DNA of 64,000 bases from Malus domestica (Eukaryota; Streptophyta; Magnoliopsida; Rosales; Rosaceae). Under the pieces are notes generated by a model that did no database searches, had not been told where the DNA came from, and saw nothing but the letters and a program-made list of their open reading frames with translations. The stretch lies in NCBI RefSeq assembly GCF_042453785.1, contig NC_091677.1:8217501-8281500 (forward strand), in the 5' to 3' direction. Numbering within the stretch: the stretch's first letter is position 1; every line of letters starts with the position of its first letter. The translations under genes and the position numbers were made by a program. This document shows positions 1-12,220 of the stretch, one piece after another.

Positions 1-323
1 AAAAGGCTCTTTACCGGAAAAAAAATAATAATAAAAGGCAAACAATCGTCACCAATACACCGTTGAGTTGAGTTAAACCGCGCTTTTTATTAAAATCCCC
101 GGTGAACGAAAAGCCGAAGTAACTGGGCTGAAACGAAAAATATACTTTTGATTCTTTCCATTCGATCAACCTGTCCTGCAGAGTATTCCAACTCTTTTAT
201 AAAGCAAAAGCATTGGACAAAACACACTTGCCAAACCATATCGGCTTCAGAATGCAGAGATACGGCGGGATATATTGCGTTCTACATATAGATCAAAATC
301 ACGGTTCAGGGGCGTCGACTCCT

Positions 324-3300
324 TTACACATCAAGGAGAAGCCTGCGAGGGTCTTCCACGACATCTTTAATGCGGCGCAAGAAGAAAACAGCCTCTCTTC
401 CATCAATGAGGCGATGATCGTATGTCAATGCAATGTACATCATTGGCCTTGGTACAACGTTCCCCCCAACGACCATGGGACGGTTCACTATTGAGTGCAT
501 ACCCAAAATTGCCGACTGTAAATGGAAAAACAAATCAACATATAAACTTGGCTGCGAGACTCTTGCTACGAAGGTGAGTTTCCTAAAACGAAAAATGAGT
601 ACAAAGCAATACCTGTGGAGGATTGATGATTGGTGTGCTTAGAAGGCTTCCATATACGCCTCCATTTGATATTGTGAACGTGCCTCCAGCCATTTCATCA
701 ATTGATATAGAACCATCAGCTGCTTTCTTAGCCAGGGTATTGATTTCCTTCTCTATCTGAGCAAAGTTCATACCACCAGCATTGCGGACAACTGGAACGA
801 CAAGGCCCTTGAATAAAAGTATTTTGATTGTGGTTAGTTCACATGCGATAATGGAATTCATCGTGCCAAACAATAAATGACCAGAAAATAACTCAGAACC
901 AATGCTCATGGCAGTAAGTTGGAGTTCAACGGAACGTAAGCCAGTTGCTAAGAATCAGCATAATACAAGCATACCTTTGGTGTCCCGACAGCTATGCTGA
1001 TATCAATGTAATCTCTGTATATGATATCGTCACCATCAATGACAGCATTGACAATTGGCAACTGCTCAAGTGCGCTAACAGCAGCCTGAAACAAATTAAC
1101 GTATAACTTAAGAAGGGCCCACATGCACAAAACGTATAGTACTAACATTTTACAATAATTTAATAGTACTTTGCTCTTCCAATTTTCATTTGGCAATAAA
1201 TGACGGTATTTATGCAAAAACACATACTTTCACAAAGCCGGACATAAATCCCAATTTCACACCATGCTTTTCAACAAAGGCGTCCTTATAGTCTGAACGG
1301 AGCTTCATCAAGTTAGTCCTGCATTATATAATACCAATCTTTAGACGGAAACAAAGAGAGCCACTAAATAACATTGTCATAAAAAAAATTGAAGAGTTTG
1401 GGTGGCAAATTTGTCCACTTTCAAAGTAAGGACAGAACAAGAGAGAGCCACTGTGGTAGATGACTCTCATCCTCCGCACTCATTTGAACACCTAGACAAG
1501 TGTTGTCATTCATACGTAAAACTCCAACTAAAAAACTACAATACTCAACATTTATGGTTAAACCCGAAAGTCTGTCGCAAAGAAGATTTGAAAGGAAAGA
1601 TAAAGGATATTTTGCAAAGAGACACGGTGAAACCATATTTTGAAACGAGGTATGAGCTTACATATCAATCTCATTAAATGTGGTTAAGAGAGCAAATGTA
1701 TTCTGAGAATCTTTCAAGCGTATTGCCACCCGCTTCCTTAGTCTTGTCATAGGAACCTATACATGAGAAAACAATTTCTACCTATTAAATTCCTTTCTCA
1801 TCTAATAAGAAATCTTTTTTCTTAGATAAACAAAGAATCCTGAACTTACTCGTCTTTCCCTATCCTTGGGAGGAAGCCGGAGTTCTGAAGCTGCCTGTTT
1901 AGGTGGTGGCGGTGGTGGTGGAGAAGGTGCCTTAGTTTTGGGTTGTGCATCCTTGACAGGGGCAGGTTCTGCTTTGGGGACTTGCTTTTCTGCACTTTCC
2001 TTCGTTTTAGTAGGTTCTGGCTTAGCATCAGCCTGCTCTGATGGCGCAAGTTGTTCTATACCTTCACCAGATTTGGAAATGATTGCAATCTTTACACCTG
2101 GTTCCACAGTCTCGCCTTCCTTGGCCACAAACTACTAACAAGCACATGTTCAAGGTAAAAATAAAAAGATCAGTATACTAAAACCAGAACGTATAATTCT
2201 AGGTCGTGATTAGTGATGATCGTAGAAGGAATTTATATTGTGATGTTGCTTGAATATTACCTCTTTAATGACACCAGCTTCAGGACTAACTACATCAATT
2301 GTCACCTAGTTGTAAACAAAAATTTATATATATGTCAATACAAAGATTTAGTGAAAATGCATCTCAGCACTTAAGAATGGCAAAATTAACAAACAGGAAA
2401 AGTTTGTTTAAAAAATTACCTTATCCGTTTCAATTTGGGCAATAGGCTCGTCAACTGCAACTCTGTCACCGGGTTCTGCACATGTAGCAAAAGCATGACT
2501 CTCAAAGAATTATACACTACACTACACACACACACACACGCTAAGGTACATGAGCTATCATCAGCAGCGTGAGTCTCAAAAGAACTCATATTACGTGAAT
2601 TAAACAAACAGACAAATAAGAAATAAATAACTTATGGATTAAAGTATCACAAGGCATGTTCAGTAACGTACTCTTTAAGAATGTTGCCAAAGTGCCATCA
2701 GTAATAGATTCACCCATGAAAGGAACAACAGCTTCTACCACGTCTCCTGCATAAGTCAACCATTAAAAGTTTAATTACTTGCATATATAATATATACAAA
2801 GCATGTAAATATGTCAAGACTAATATATTCATTAAATACCACTGTCTGAAGAAAATGATCTATTGCTCAATCGGATAAAAGAATCTGTTTGACATAGGGA
2901 AGCGGCTTCCCTGCAACCAAGAACAAATAAAACACCATAAGAGAAAAAGAAATACATTTCTAATATCAAATGAAGTTTTTTGCTCTTCAGTCATTTGGTT
3001 TAGGCTTGGGCAAAACATTCTGATTCTAATCCAAGATTAAGGATGTCAACTATAACACCAAACGATCTCATTGCTAGTGGAAAGAGGCAAGCCTTTTGAA
3101 GTATATGATGAGTTAATAATTAACAATGCACCTAAAAATTCAACACAAAAACGACAGAACCACTTTCTCTCTTGTTATAGAACTGATGAGGAAGTATATT
3201 GAAAAACATATGATCAATCTATTTACAGATCTTCCAAGTGAGATTCATCTTAAGTGTATTAAATGTTCACCTATCGCACTTGAAATTAAAATTTAACATA

Positions 3301-4405
3301 TTCAGTAAGTTCTAATTCCTTAAAGGTGGTCAATGCCCTTGTCTTCCACTTTCCCCAACCCACCCACCAAAAAGATGGGAATTGAAAACCAAAATAATAA
3401 TAAAAGTATAAGTTCAACCATTATTCAGAGTACTTTCATCTATGATTCCATGAGTCATGAGCAAATAACCAGGCAGCATGGGTGGAAAGAAAAAGGTTGA
3501 ACAAACCACAAGCTGAACTATATAGGGAAGGAGAATCTTGGTGACATAATTGTGATGAGAGCGTTTTAAATTAATAAGAGAATTAGTTTGAAAGAGAATC
3601 AAATTTTGAAAAATCTATTGACCAGGTGGTACTTATAAATAATTAATTTCAGGCAGGCTCACAAGAGCTTATGAAAACCATATCTATGATCGCATATTCC
3701 TGTAGACACATTGTGAAGTAGAAGTGCAGAGGACTAAATTTATCACTGAAATAAAAGATCAGAGCTCAACCTGATTAGCGATGGAGCATGATTGCCTGCA
3801 TAGTTAGAATTTGAAAAGGTCAGTAACACCACAAGAGACAAAAGGAAAAGAAACACACTGGAAAAAGTAGACATAAAAAGAGGGTTTGGGTTATAAAGTC
3901 TTAAATTTACCTAAAACAATGTGGTAGCTTGCTCTCTGAACGCATTCATATCCTTTCCCAATAAACAAAGCCTGCTGTGAGCAAAAGCTATTAGATGATA
4001 TTCCAAAAAACTACAACCAAATACTAAAGTACGATAAGATAGTTGCCATTGCCGCACAACCAAATACCTCATCAAGGACCCTTTCAGTAAGCAAATAAAA
4101 AAGCGAACGTGAAACAAAAGCTCAATTTTAGCACCTCTTTTGGTACAGCTCGGTAACAGCTTGGGACGGACACTCCATGCCTAACCTTCCACGCTTGTCC
4201 CAGCACCTCAGACTGTCCATTGAAACATACATAAGCAACCACCAAACTATAACACATTGTTTAATTATCACTTGAAACATAGAACAAAGAATCCCAAAAC
4301 TAAAACATGCACATTGGGGCACAAAATATATCAATTGATGGCAAAAACAACGAAAGTTTGATCGAATACCGAAGCTACTTTACGGCGAATAGTCCCCCAA
4401 ATCAT
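324..4405 (-). CDS. DLST: Dihydrolipoyllysine-residue succinyltransferase (E2 of 2-oxoglutarate dehydrogenase), mitochondrial
   Basis: Transfers succinyl groups from the lipoyl arm to CoA in the mitochondrial 2-oxoglutarate dehydrogenase complex (TCA cycle). Fourteen coding exons read on the minus strand: 4370-4405, 4135-4212, 3911-3974, 3771-3795, 2840-2910, 2672-2746, 2420-2475, 2261-2305, 1850-2131, 1662-1756, 1228-1318, 975-1085, 613-807, 324-515. All junctions are GT-AG and phases join to 1416 nt, 471 aa, the usual plant length. Residues 1 to about 90 form a basic, poorly conserved presequence; a lipoyl domain carries the acceptor Lys135 in ETDK; a proline-rich linker with seven prolines follows; the C-terminal catalytic domain ends in DHRLIDG with His442 and Asp446. 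A leader intron is likely (4432-4817), with a noncoding first exon from 4818 to about 4960. The domain assignment is very secure. The first three small exons are less so, and exon 3 has two adjacent acceptors (CAGCAG). Confidence 0.95.
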
Positions 4406-4817
4406 TGCTCTTCAATTCTTCAGAACCAGACCTGAAAGATTCGAAATTTCCAACCAAATCAGCACCAGTAGTAACCAAAAATCGAAACTGCATTCGAGAA
4501 AATAAAATAAGAAGCCTGGATTAAGCTCTGAGCTCTTCTGACCATCAAAAGAACAGCAGTAAGATATGAAATTTGGTCTTATCGATGCAGTCCAAATTAG
4601 ATACAACAGATTATATAAAAAAATAAATTGAAAATTTAAGGATTAAACAAAGTGAGATGAAAATCATCGCCTATACCTAAAATTCAAAATCATGGGAAGA
4701 ATTTTGACAATATTGATCAAATTATTCGAAGAAAATGAAATTCAGAAAAATACAAAGTCAGAATTACGAATGTTTTGGTTTTCGATAGATGCAAAAATTG
4801 AGGAGGGGAAGAGTTTA

Positions 4818-4965
4818 CCTGGAAGCTGAGAGCGGAGTAGCGATCCAAATGCTGGAAATACAGAAACGAAAAGGAAGAAGTGAGAGGGAGGAAAGGTGGA
4901 AACTCCAAGCGGAGGAGAATTGTATGAGCTTCTAGGCTTTTAGCGGCTGCTTTCACGCAGACCAT
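4818..4965 (-). promoter_or_regulatory. Probable 5' noncoding exon and start region of the DLST gene
   Basis: On the minus strand a CAG|GTAAAC donor ends at 4818 and pairs with a TTTCAG acceptor next to 4431, 26 bases before the start codon at 4405. The pyrimidine-rich segment between 4818 and about 4960 looks like a plant 5' UTR. The transcription start is not visible directly. The upstream end overlaps the first unit of the tandem array that begins near 4907, so the array carries copies of promoter or leader DNA. This is an inference from splice signals. Confidence 0.5.
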
Positions 4966-6820
4966 CTTACGTGCGTATCCACCCTTCTATTTTTCCTTTT
5001 TTTTTTTTAATTTTTTTTGTGTGCCTATTTTCCTTAGCTTGGATTAAAATAAGTGATCCAGGTCAAAAATTTAACCTAGTTATTGAATTTAGTAGTGTTT
5101 TTTATTTTTTGGAAGTGAGATCCAAAAAGGATCGCCAACAAGAAACATTTATTAAAAAAAACACACACTTACAAATGAAACAAATGCCCAATTTATTCCT
5201 ATAAACAAACAAAGAACGGGCCTAAAAACAAAAAAAATACAGAAAAAGAGCCCAACAACAATGAAGCAAAACAAAAACGAACAACCAAGAACCATCCACT
5301 GTGGTCGCCACTACTGATTCGAGAATCAGCCAGCCACTCAATCCTCCACCCACCGCAGAGCATCCCCTCCACAGGCGCTACCGACACACAACCATCAACA
5401 GGAGACAGCCGGCGAGAGAGAGAAGCCAACCGTCGGAAAGAAGCTCCTGGAAATTCCCGAGCAACACCGTCAGAAACGGAAGACAATAAGGAGAATGTGG
5501 TGGTGTGGGAGACACCCGAGCTGGATACAACATCGAAACTCTACAGAAAACATAGCTGAAACTCCAAGCAAGGAAGGGCCATGAAAAAGGATACCCACAG
5601 GGGTTGAAGAATTGGGAAAGTCAAAGGGGAAAATTGGAAGAACCAGCAGCAGATGGAAGGGGAGAAGAAAGAAAAAACAAAAACAAAAAGCTACCCACAG
5701 ATCCCAACTGCAGCTAGGATCGGTGGCAGCCAAGGGAAGCACGATCGGGATCACTCACACAAGAAGGTGAGAAGCACCCTCATACATTTCTAACATAAAT
5801 TCAATTTTTAAATTTATACGTGCTCGTTTGAATGTGCTTGTAAAATGATTAAAGGAGGATAATTGTATGAGCTTCTAGACTTTTTGCGGCTGCTTTCACG
5901 CCTTTCATGCCGACCATCTTACGTGCGTATCCATCCTTCTACTTTTCCTTTTTTCAATTTTATTTTTTTTGCCTATTTTCCTTAGCTTGGATTAAAATAA
6001 GGGATCTAGGTCAAAAATTTGCCCAGATATTGAATTTAGTTCAATTTATATATTTTTAACATAAATTCAAATTTTAAATTTATACGTGCTTGTTTGAATG
6101 TGCTTTTAAAATGATTGAAGGAGGAGAATTGTATGAGCTTCTAGGCTTTTTGCGGTTGTTTTCACGCCGACCATCTTACGTGTGTATCCATCCTTCTATT
6201 TTTTTTCTTTTTTTAATTTTTTTGTTTTGCATATTTTCCTTAGCTTGGATTAAAATAAGGGATCCAGGTCAAAAATTTGACCTAGTTATTGAATTTAGTT
6301 CAGTTTATATATTTCTAACATAAATTCAATTTTTAAATTTACACGTGCTCGTTTGAACGTGATTTGAAAACGACTAAAGGAGGAAAATTGTATGAGCTTC
6401 TAGGCTTTTTGCGGTTGCTTTCACGCCGACCATCTTATGTGCGTATCCATCCTTCTATTTTTTTCTTTTTTTAATTTTTTTTTTGCCTATTTTCCTTAGC
6501 TTGGATTAAAATAAGGGATCCAGGTCAAAAATTTAACCTAGTTATTGAATTTAGTTCAGTTTATATATTTCTAACATAAATTCAAATTTTTAATTTATAC
6601 GTGCTCATTTGAATGTGCTTTTAAAATTACTGAATGAGAAAAATTGTACAAGTTTCTAGGCTTTTTGTGGCTGCTTTCACGCCGACCACCTTACATGCGT
6701 ATCCATCCTTCTATTTTTCCTTTTTTAATTTTATTTATTTTTGTCTATTTTCCTTAACTTGGATTAAAATAAGGGATCCAAGTCAAAAAATTGACCTAGT
6801 TATTGAATTTAGTTCAGTTT
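4907..6820. repeat. Five-copy tandem array of the DLST promoter-proximal segment
   Basis: A unit of about 256-266 bp recurs with the landmark GTATGAGCTTCTAGG (or a close variant) at 4922, 5865, 6131, 6390 and 6646. Copies share a stretch matching CTTTCACGCCGACCATCTTACGTGCG, then T-rich DNA, then GGATTAAAATAAGGGATCC, a GGTCAAA...TTTGACC inverted pair and an AT-rich tail. The spacing between copies 1 and 2 is 943 bp because about 690 bp of foreign sequence lies inside copy 1. Copy 1 overlaps the DLST leader region; the other copies lie upstream of it. Copies differ by scattered substitutions, so the amplification is not brand new. Copy 5 is cut off by the copia LTR at 6821. Confidence 0.85.
5094..5783 (-). 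mobile_element. Retroposon-like insertion inside promoter copy 1
   Basis: Comparison with the other array units shows that copy 1 stops matching after GAATTTAGT near 5093 and resumes at ATTTCTAACATAAATTC near 5784. The intervening roughly 690 bp is unrelated to the array. Read on the minus strand it has a GC-richer, T-rich body with no intact long protein and ends in an A-rich stretch, which would fit a 5'-truncated LINE or another retroposon. I see no reverse-transcriptase motif and no convincing target-site duplication, so only the insertion itself is well supported; its class is a guess. Confidence 0.45.
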
Positions 6821-7090
6821 TGTTGTAGTCCTATTAGATTAGGAATGTGATTGTGTAAATCATAGTATATCTAAGAATATCTCCTATATTCCTATTAGGA
6901 GTTGATTACCTATTAAAAGTTGTAATCTTAAAAGGGTAAGGAATTAACATTCCCTACTACTATAAATAAAGGCATAATGGGGTGGAATAGAACACCTACA
7001 ATTACACATCTCTATCTTCTCTCTACTATTGTCGCACCTTTCTCTCTTTCTATGGCTTTCATAATTGTTCAGTAAATTATGTCTATAACA
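6821..7090 (+). repeat. Ty1-copia 5' LTR
   Basis: A 270-bp segment starts TGTTGTAGTCC, directly after array copy 5 is interrupted, and ends TATAACA. It contains TATAAATA-type sequence near 6961 and pyrimidine-rich DNA downstream, as in an LTR promoter and R region. The base following it begins CGTTATCAACACGCTC, which looks like the primer-binding site used by several plant copia lineages. No second copy of this LTR was found in the window, so the 3' end of the element is missing. Confidence 0.7.
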
Positions 7091-7444
7091 CGTTATCAAC
7101 ACGCTCTTGATGTTGCGCTAAAGAGAGTTTGATCGTTAATCAGGGGAGTATTACGTTTTAATCATGGGGAGTATTACGTTTTAATCATTCTTTTTGTGAT
7201 TAATTTATTATTTTGAATTGATCTACATGCTATTGATTCAATTTAATTTTTCTATGTTGAACGTGATACAACGCATTGGAGATGCAATTTCGGCTTTCCG
7301 AGAAGAATCTTCTACAAATTCAAAGACTTTTGTTGTTTTCTGCCAATCAGGTATGCTTAAAATAAAGTAAGATATTTGAAACAACCTTGAAGCATGAAAA
7401 CATTCCCTATGATGCATGAACCCCTTATGTTTATATTTATCTTC

Positions 7445-7487
<43 letters not shown>

Positions 7488-10400
7488 ATATGTTCATATA
7501 TTTGTCAATATATATATTTGTTTCATGCATTACGCAATTATATTGTTATGTGGAATTTGTGAGTCAATGTATATAAAATAAATTATAAGCAATTAGGGTT
7601 TCTCAAACCTTAGTAAAATTTGAAAAGAAAAAAAGAAAGATAAGAATTAGGGGATCGTGCGGCAACGTATTAGACCTGTGTTGAAGCCTTTGGGCTTCGC
7701 TGCCTCTATGGATAACTAGGTTGTGTGCCCGGTCTGTTTTCTAACCACGGGCCTGCAACCCCGACCCACGCCAGCGCATGTTGGGTTGGTCCTCCAGTCT
7801 CGGCCCACGCCAGCAACTGTGCTGCTAGGCTTAATCCCTGCCACGGCCCACGTCTTCCTCAGCCAGCTTGTAAGGCTGGGCTCCAGTGCCTCAACCCACA
7901 TGCCAGCTTTTTCTGGGCCTTGACCAAACTAGCAGCTTGGGTTGCTGTTTTCTATCTCCTACCCAGACCCATGGCCTGCAGTCTACTCCCAAGGCCTTTA
8001 AGGCCTTCCCTACTCACGACACCTAGCCCAAATATTTTTGGGGCTATATTTTTGACCCGATAATATTATTTTGCTTCTACAATCGACCATGTATGGCCCG
8101 ATTTATTGAAGTAATTAAAAGTGACATGCAATCCATTAATCTGATCATGAATAAAAAAATTATTGACCTTAACAATTCAATAATTTATTTTTATACTTTG
8201 AACCATTGACATACTTTCGTAGCAACGAAACTCTCACACTTGAGTTCTCGAAGAACCTCAAATCCATTACATTTAGTTGTATATTACATTCTATGTTCTT
8301 GTAGGAACCTCTCTTTGTTCATAAACTAAATTGAACCTCTAGTTTCAAATTTAGTGCCTTTGAAACCCGAAGTTTTCATAAAACAATACACTTATGAAAA
8401 CCCGACGTTTTTCATGAAAACCATGTCTTAGAATTCGAATGTTCTAACTTTGATGATTCATTCCCATAAGTACCAATCACAATCTTGTTCCCTCCAATTC
8501 AAAGGATTGTTGAACCGTCACAAGTTTGATTTTCCCTGATTTGGATGTTTTAAATAAAAACCACTTTATGTGGGGTACAAGACGTGAATCTCTACTTGAC
8601 TATCAAGTAGCTGAGAAACCATTAAAGCCAACAATGGCAAGGAAGAGCTGAATAAGCCTCCGTCATGATCTTCATTTGAAGACTTATGCCCGAAGCATTA
8701 CCAACGAAGGTACCTCATGAACGAGGATTCCATGGCTCTTTGGCTCACTTATACGGACTGTCTAATTATGAAAGACATTACCTGAAGCACACCATGATTA
8801 CGTCCATGAATGAGTACAATTCTGAAGTTTATAAATCTGATCGAATTTTGACTGGAGAAAACTTTTCTCGTCCTTCCATGTTTCTAACTCGCCCCTGAAG
8901 TAGTAGTGTAGAAAGCAGAAGTTTACCAAATTCTCAGATCTAATTACTATCACAAGTATATGGTAGAATTAGGGTCTGCCAAGATGTGGCATCATGCCTG
9001 AAGCATGATCATTGGCACCTAAGACCTAAAACTTCAAGAATAAGGGATAGTATTCCCAAACCTTAACCATGCAGAATCTATTTCCGTCTCGATGGAATAG
9101 ATCATTGGTTATACACCTGTTCGTGCCCCTATCAATATTGTTAAGAAGTACCATTCTAGTAGTTAATATATGAGACTAATTTTGCTTCATCGAACACCGT
9201 TGGAAGAGCATAATTTTGACATGAATGACCTTGTTGGTTGAATCCACCCTAGTAACTTTGGTTTACTTTGTGAACATTTTTCTATGTTCTTGGATTTAAG
9301 TTTGGTGCATGTTTTGCTTATGGATAATCTTATTGATATTGTCCTCAAATATGAGTTAATTGAATCATGTTTCTTGTATACATGTGACCGATTCAATTAA
9401 ACATGTGATTAGGTAGGAATGTGGGGAAGTTAGTTGTCTGGATGAATGCGATACTACGCACATTAACTTTACACCTAAATCACATCTCTAACAACAACAT
9501 CAGGTATATCTAACCTGATTAAGAGCATTGACACACTCCTCGTTGTATGAATGGTACTGCATCACCATTTAAGGGACCTTAAATTCTCCCTGTCGTTGAG
9601 TTTTTAAGGATATTCGAGAGAACAATGATCATCAATGAAACCATTGAAGAAAATAGAGTGAAATATCTTTGCACCACTTCTAAAAATGAGCTTGAAGCTT
9701 TGATTTGGGGCCAATGAGCTGCCTCCCAACTGGGAACACGCCATATGACTGGCCTGGAGCCTGGTGATTGAGCAGTTTACTTGTTTTGGCACGACCATTT
9801 GGGACACTTAGGTCGACCAATGATGCTACGACGCATCTCCTTACCTGAAGTAAGGATCTTGTGCCAACAAGCACACTTTGCCAAGCCTGGTCATTAGGGA
9901 AATTAATTTATATATCATTCCTAGCAAAGATACGAAATGACTCATTTTTCACAGTGGATTCAAGGGACTATATGTGGACTAATCCAACCAAAATGCGGAC
10001 CATATAAATACTTATAGTTTTGGTTGATGAATCGACAAACTGGTCACATGTTTGTCCATACACATTGCTGTTAAACCTTCAGGCCGATTAAGGGTTCACC
10101 ACCATATTTATCCCTTAATGTTCGGGAGATTGGATAACGTCGGAGAGTTTATATCGACGGTTTTCGATAACGTATTACATGTCTTTTGGGTTTATAATTG
10201 AACATCGAATTCCCATGATTCACCCTAAATAGCCTCGCCTAGCGATCATAAATCGCAATTTCAATGATCGCCCGAATTTTGGTAAATGTACCAAGTTTTC
10301 GATTTCTGCCAAGGGCTATGCAATCTTGTACGCAGTTATGTTGGTCCACCTTAAGGCTCATTGCCACTCAACCTATATGACGTTATAGTTGGTTACTAGG

Positions 10401-10735
10401 TACGAACCTGATTTTTTTTGTATTTACACATTTGGGTGTGCATTTCATGTGCCAAGTTACGCCGCCGCAACGTATCAATATGGGTCCTCAAAGAAGGATG
10501 TGAATCTTTGTTGATTATGATTCTCCTTCACACTAGCTCTTTTAGAGTCCTTGCACGCGATCTCTTTACTACTCATTTGCGGGTTGTCACTTTAATGAGA
10601 CAGTCTTCCCGCCGTTAGGGGGAGATAAGAACGTCAACGTTCCTGTAGAACGGCATGAAGTTGCGTGGACGTTGCCCATTATGTCTTATCTCGATCTCTA
10701 TACCGCACAAGTGTGATAAGCAAGATTAAACCACA
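7091..10735 (+). mobile_element. Decayed Ty1-copia internal region (gag, pre-integrase, integrase remnants)
   Basis: Copia polyprotein traces occur in the correct order on the plus strand, all broken by stops and frameshifts. A gag-like stretch lies at about 8686-8898 (NEYNSEV). A gag-pre-integrase box with the LWHDHLGHLG-like region is at about 9775-9850. Integrase-core traces are at about 9990-10180, including a Leu-Asp-Asn...Gly-Glu-Phe block near 10135-10160. A post-integrase segment is at about 10430-10660. I see no reverse transcriptase or RNase H and no 3' LTR, so the element is truncated. The GC-rich patch at 7690-8050 and an (AT)19 tract lie inside it. It is dead for autonomous movement. 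Confidence 0.75.
7447..7484. repeat. (AT)19 microsatellite
   Basis: An uninterrupted AT dinucleotide tract inside the decayed copia element. Confidence 0.95.
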
Positions 10736-11319
10736 CAATTGACTTTCATAATTGATGTTGAACTCACCATGAGCCGAATTCGAGTTTTATTCACTTAGCG
10801 AATTCGATGCTTAATTGTTTTAATTCTATCGTTATAAAACTTAGACCAAATTGCCTATCATTTTAGCTGAATATCGTTGTATCAAAAAAAGAATTCCTCA
10901 CTTTTATTTATACAAATGAAACATAATATCTGAATTGGTAATCATAATTCATAATATGAATGACTAAACGATTGTCAATTTGATTAAAAAAATGAACTTT
11001 TTCATTATGACACTTGAACATTTCTTTTGTTCAATTGAAAATTTTCTTTCGTCACATTCTTCTTCAATTGTAAAAGAAATTTAATATTAAATATGAAATA
11101 TTTCAAAATTTTAATATTAAATATTAAATATGAATAATATATAATAAAAACTGATATCATAATATACAATGAACATGTGAGATCATAAATCCCTAGCATC
11201 CTCGTCGGATCCTTTTCCCTGTCGACCTACTAAAGTCAAACTTTTGTTAGTTTCCCAAAAAAAAAAAAAAAAAAAAACCCTCAAACTTTTATTTATGATT
11301 GAAGCGGTTCGCTTTCTTC
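10736..11319. other. AT-rich spacer upstream of the BAP31-like gene
   Basis: No coding or RNA signal seen. It holds a very AT-rich stretch with short ATTAAATAT-type repeats (about 11080-11160) and a 19-base poly-A run near 11258-11276. The promoter of the next gene presumably lies in the last few hundred bases. Confidence 0.5.
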
Positions 11320-11329
11320 TTTAATTTCA

Positions 11330-12220
11330 TTCATTCTCTCTCTCTGCTCTCCAGCTACCTTCAGAAAGAAAACCTAGGCTCCCATTTACTCTCCCTCCCA
11401 CACTCTCACATCCACTCTCCGCTGCACCATCTCTTCACATCTTGGTAAGTCTTCGCTGTTTTTTATTTCTTCCGTTGATCTCCTTCATCACGATCTCTGA
11501 TTTTTGCTTATATTCTTGTTGATCTCTGAATCTGCTTATTTCTGTACTTGTTTATCCTCGATCTATGATGTTTTGATTGTATTTGTGGATTTATTTAGCT
11601 AATTTATTTAATTGGTTAAGGAAAGCAACGTTATTGATTAAAAACATTGTTAATTTCTTATTTTTGTTACAGTATCTGCTGAATTTTCTGTAAATTTAGC
11701 TCTCAATTTCTGTGTTTGCGTTGGGATCTGAAGACTGAAAGCGTAATATTCGATAAATTCATGATATTTTTTAAGCATAAGTTTATGCAAATTGGTGAAT
11801 CATTCCGAATTCCATCATCATTCAGTTTGCAATCAGTTTTTATTGAGACGCTTCAGTAATTTATATCGAAAATCGAACTACGAGGGAAAATGAACCTTCT
11901 TTCTTTGATTTTCAGCAAGCATTTTTGAAAAGTCACAATTCTATTCAGTTCGGCTTTGGAAAACTCGCTGATTGCGGATTAGTGCGTAATATGTGTATAT
12001 AAATATATATAAGTGTCTTACGATATTTGGGAAATACACCGAATGAGTTGATTCAATTCGTTTTTATTGTTATTTTTATTGAACAAATACATAGCTTAAG
12101 AGTTATCTACTGTTATCGTTCTTATTCCTTATTCGTATAATTACATTCAGCGAAACAGATATAATTTTTTAGGAGCACCTCAATTTGTTCGTTGCTTCAG
12201 TTCTTGAGCTTGGAGTAAAG
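11330..12220 (+). promoter_or_regulatory. 5' leader exon and leader intron of the BAP31-like gene
   Basis: A CT-rich 5' UTR (about 11330-11444) ends in CTTG|GTAAGT. The likely leader intron runs 11445-12172, T-rich with a TTTTTTAG acceptor, and the second part of the UTR (12173-12220) precedes the ATG at 12221. The exon start is approximate. Long leader introns of this kind are common in constitutively expressed plant genes; an expression effect is inference. Confidence 0.6.

Noticed and set aside
7716..8063. GC-rich overlapping frames near 7.7-8.0 kb
   Set aside because: They lie inside the decayed copia element, several frames are open at once, and none resembles a known family. Best read as composition.
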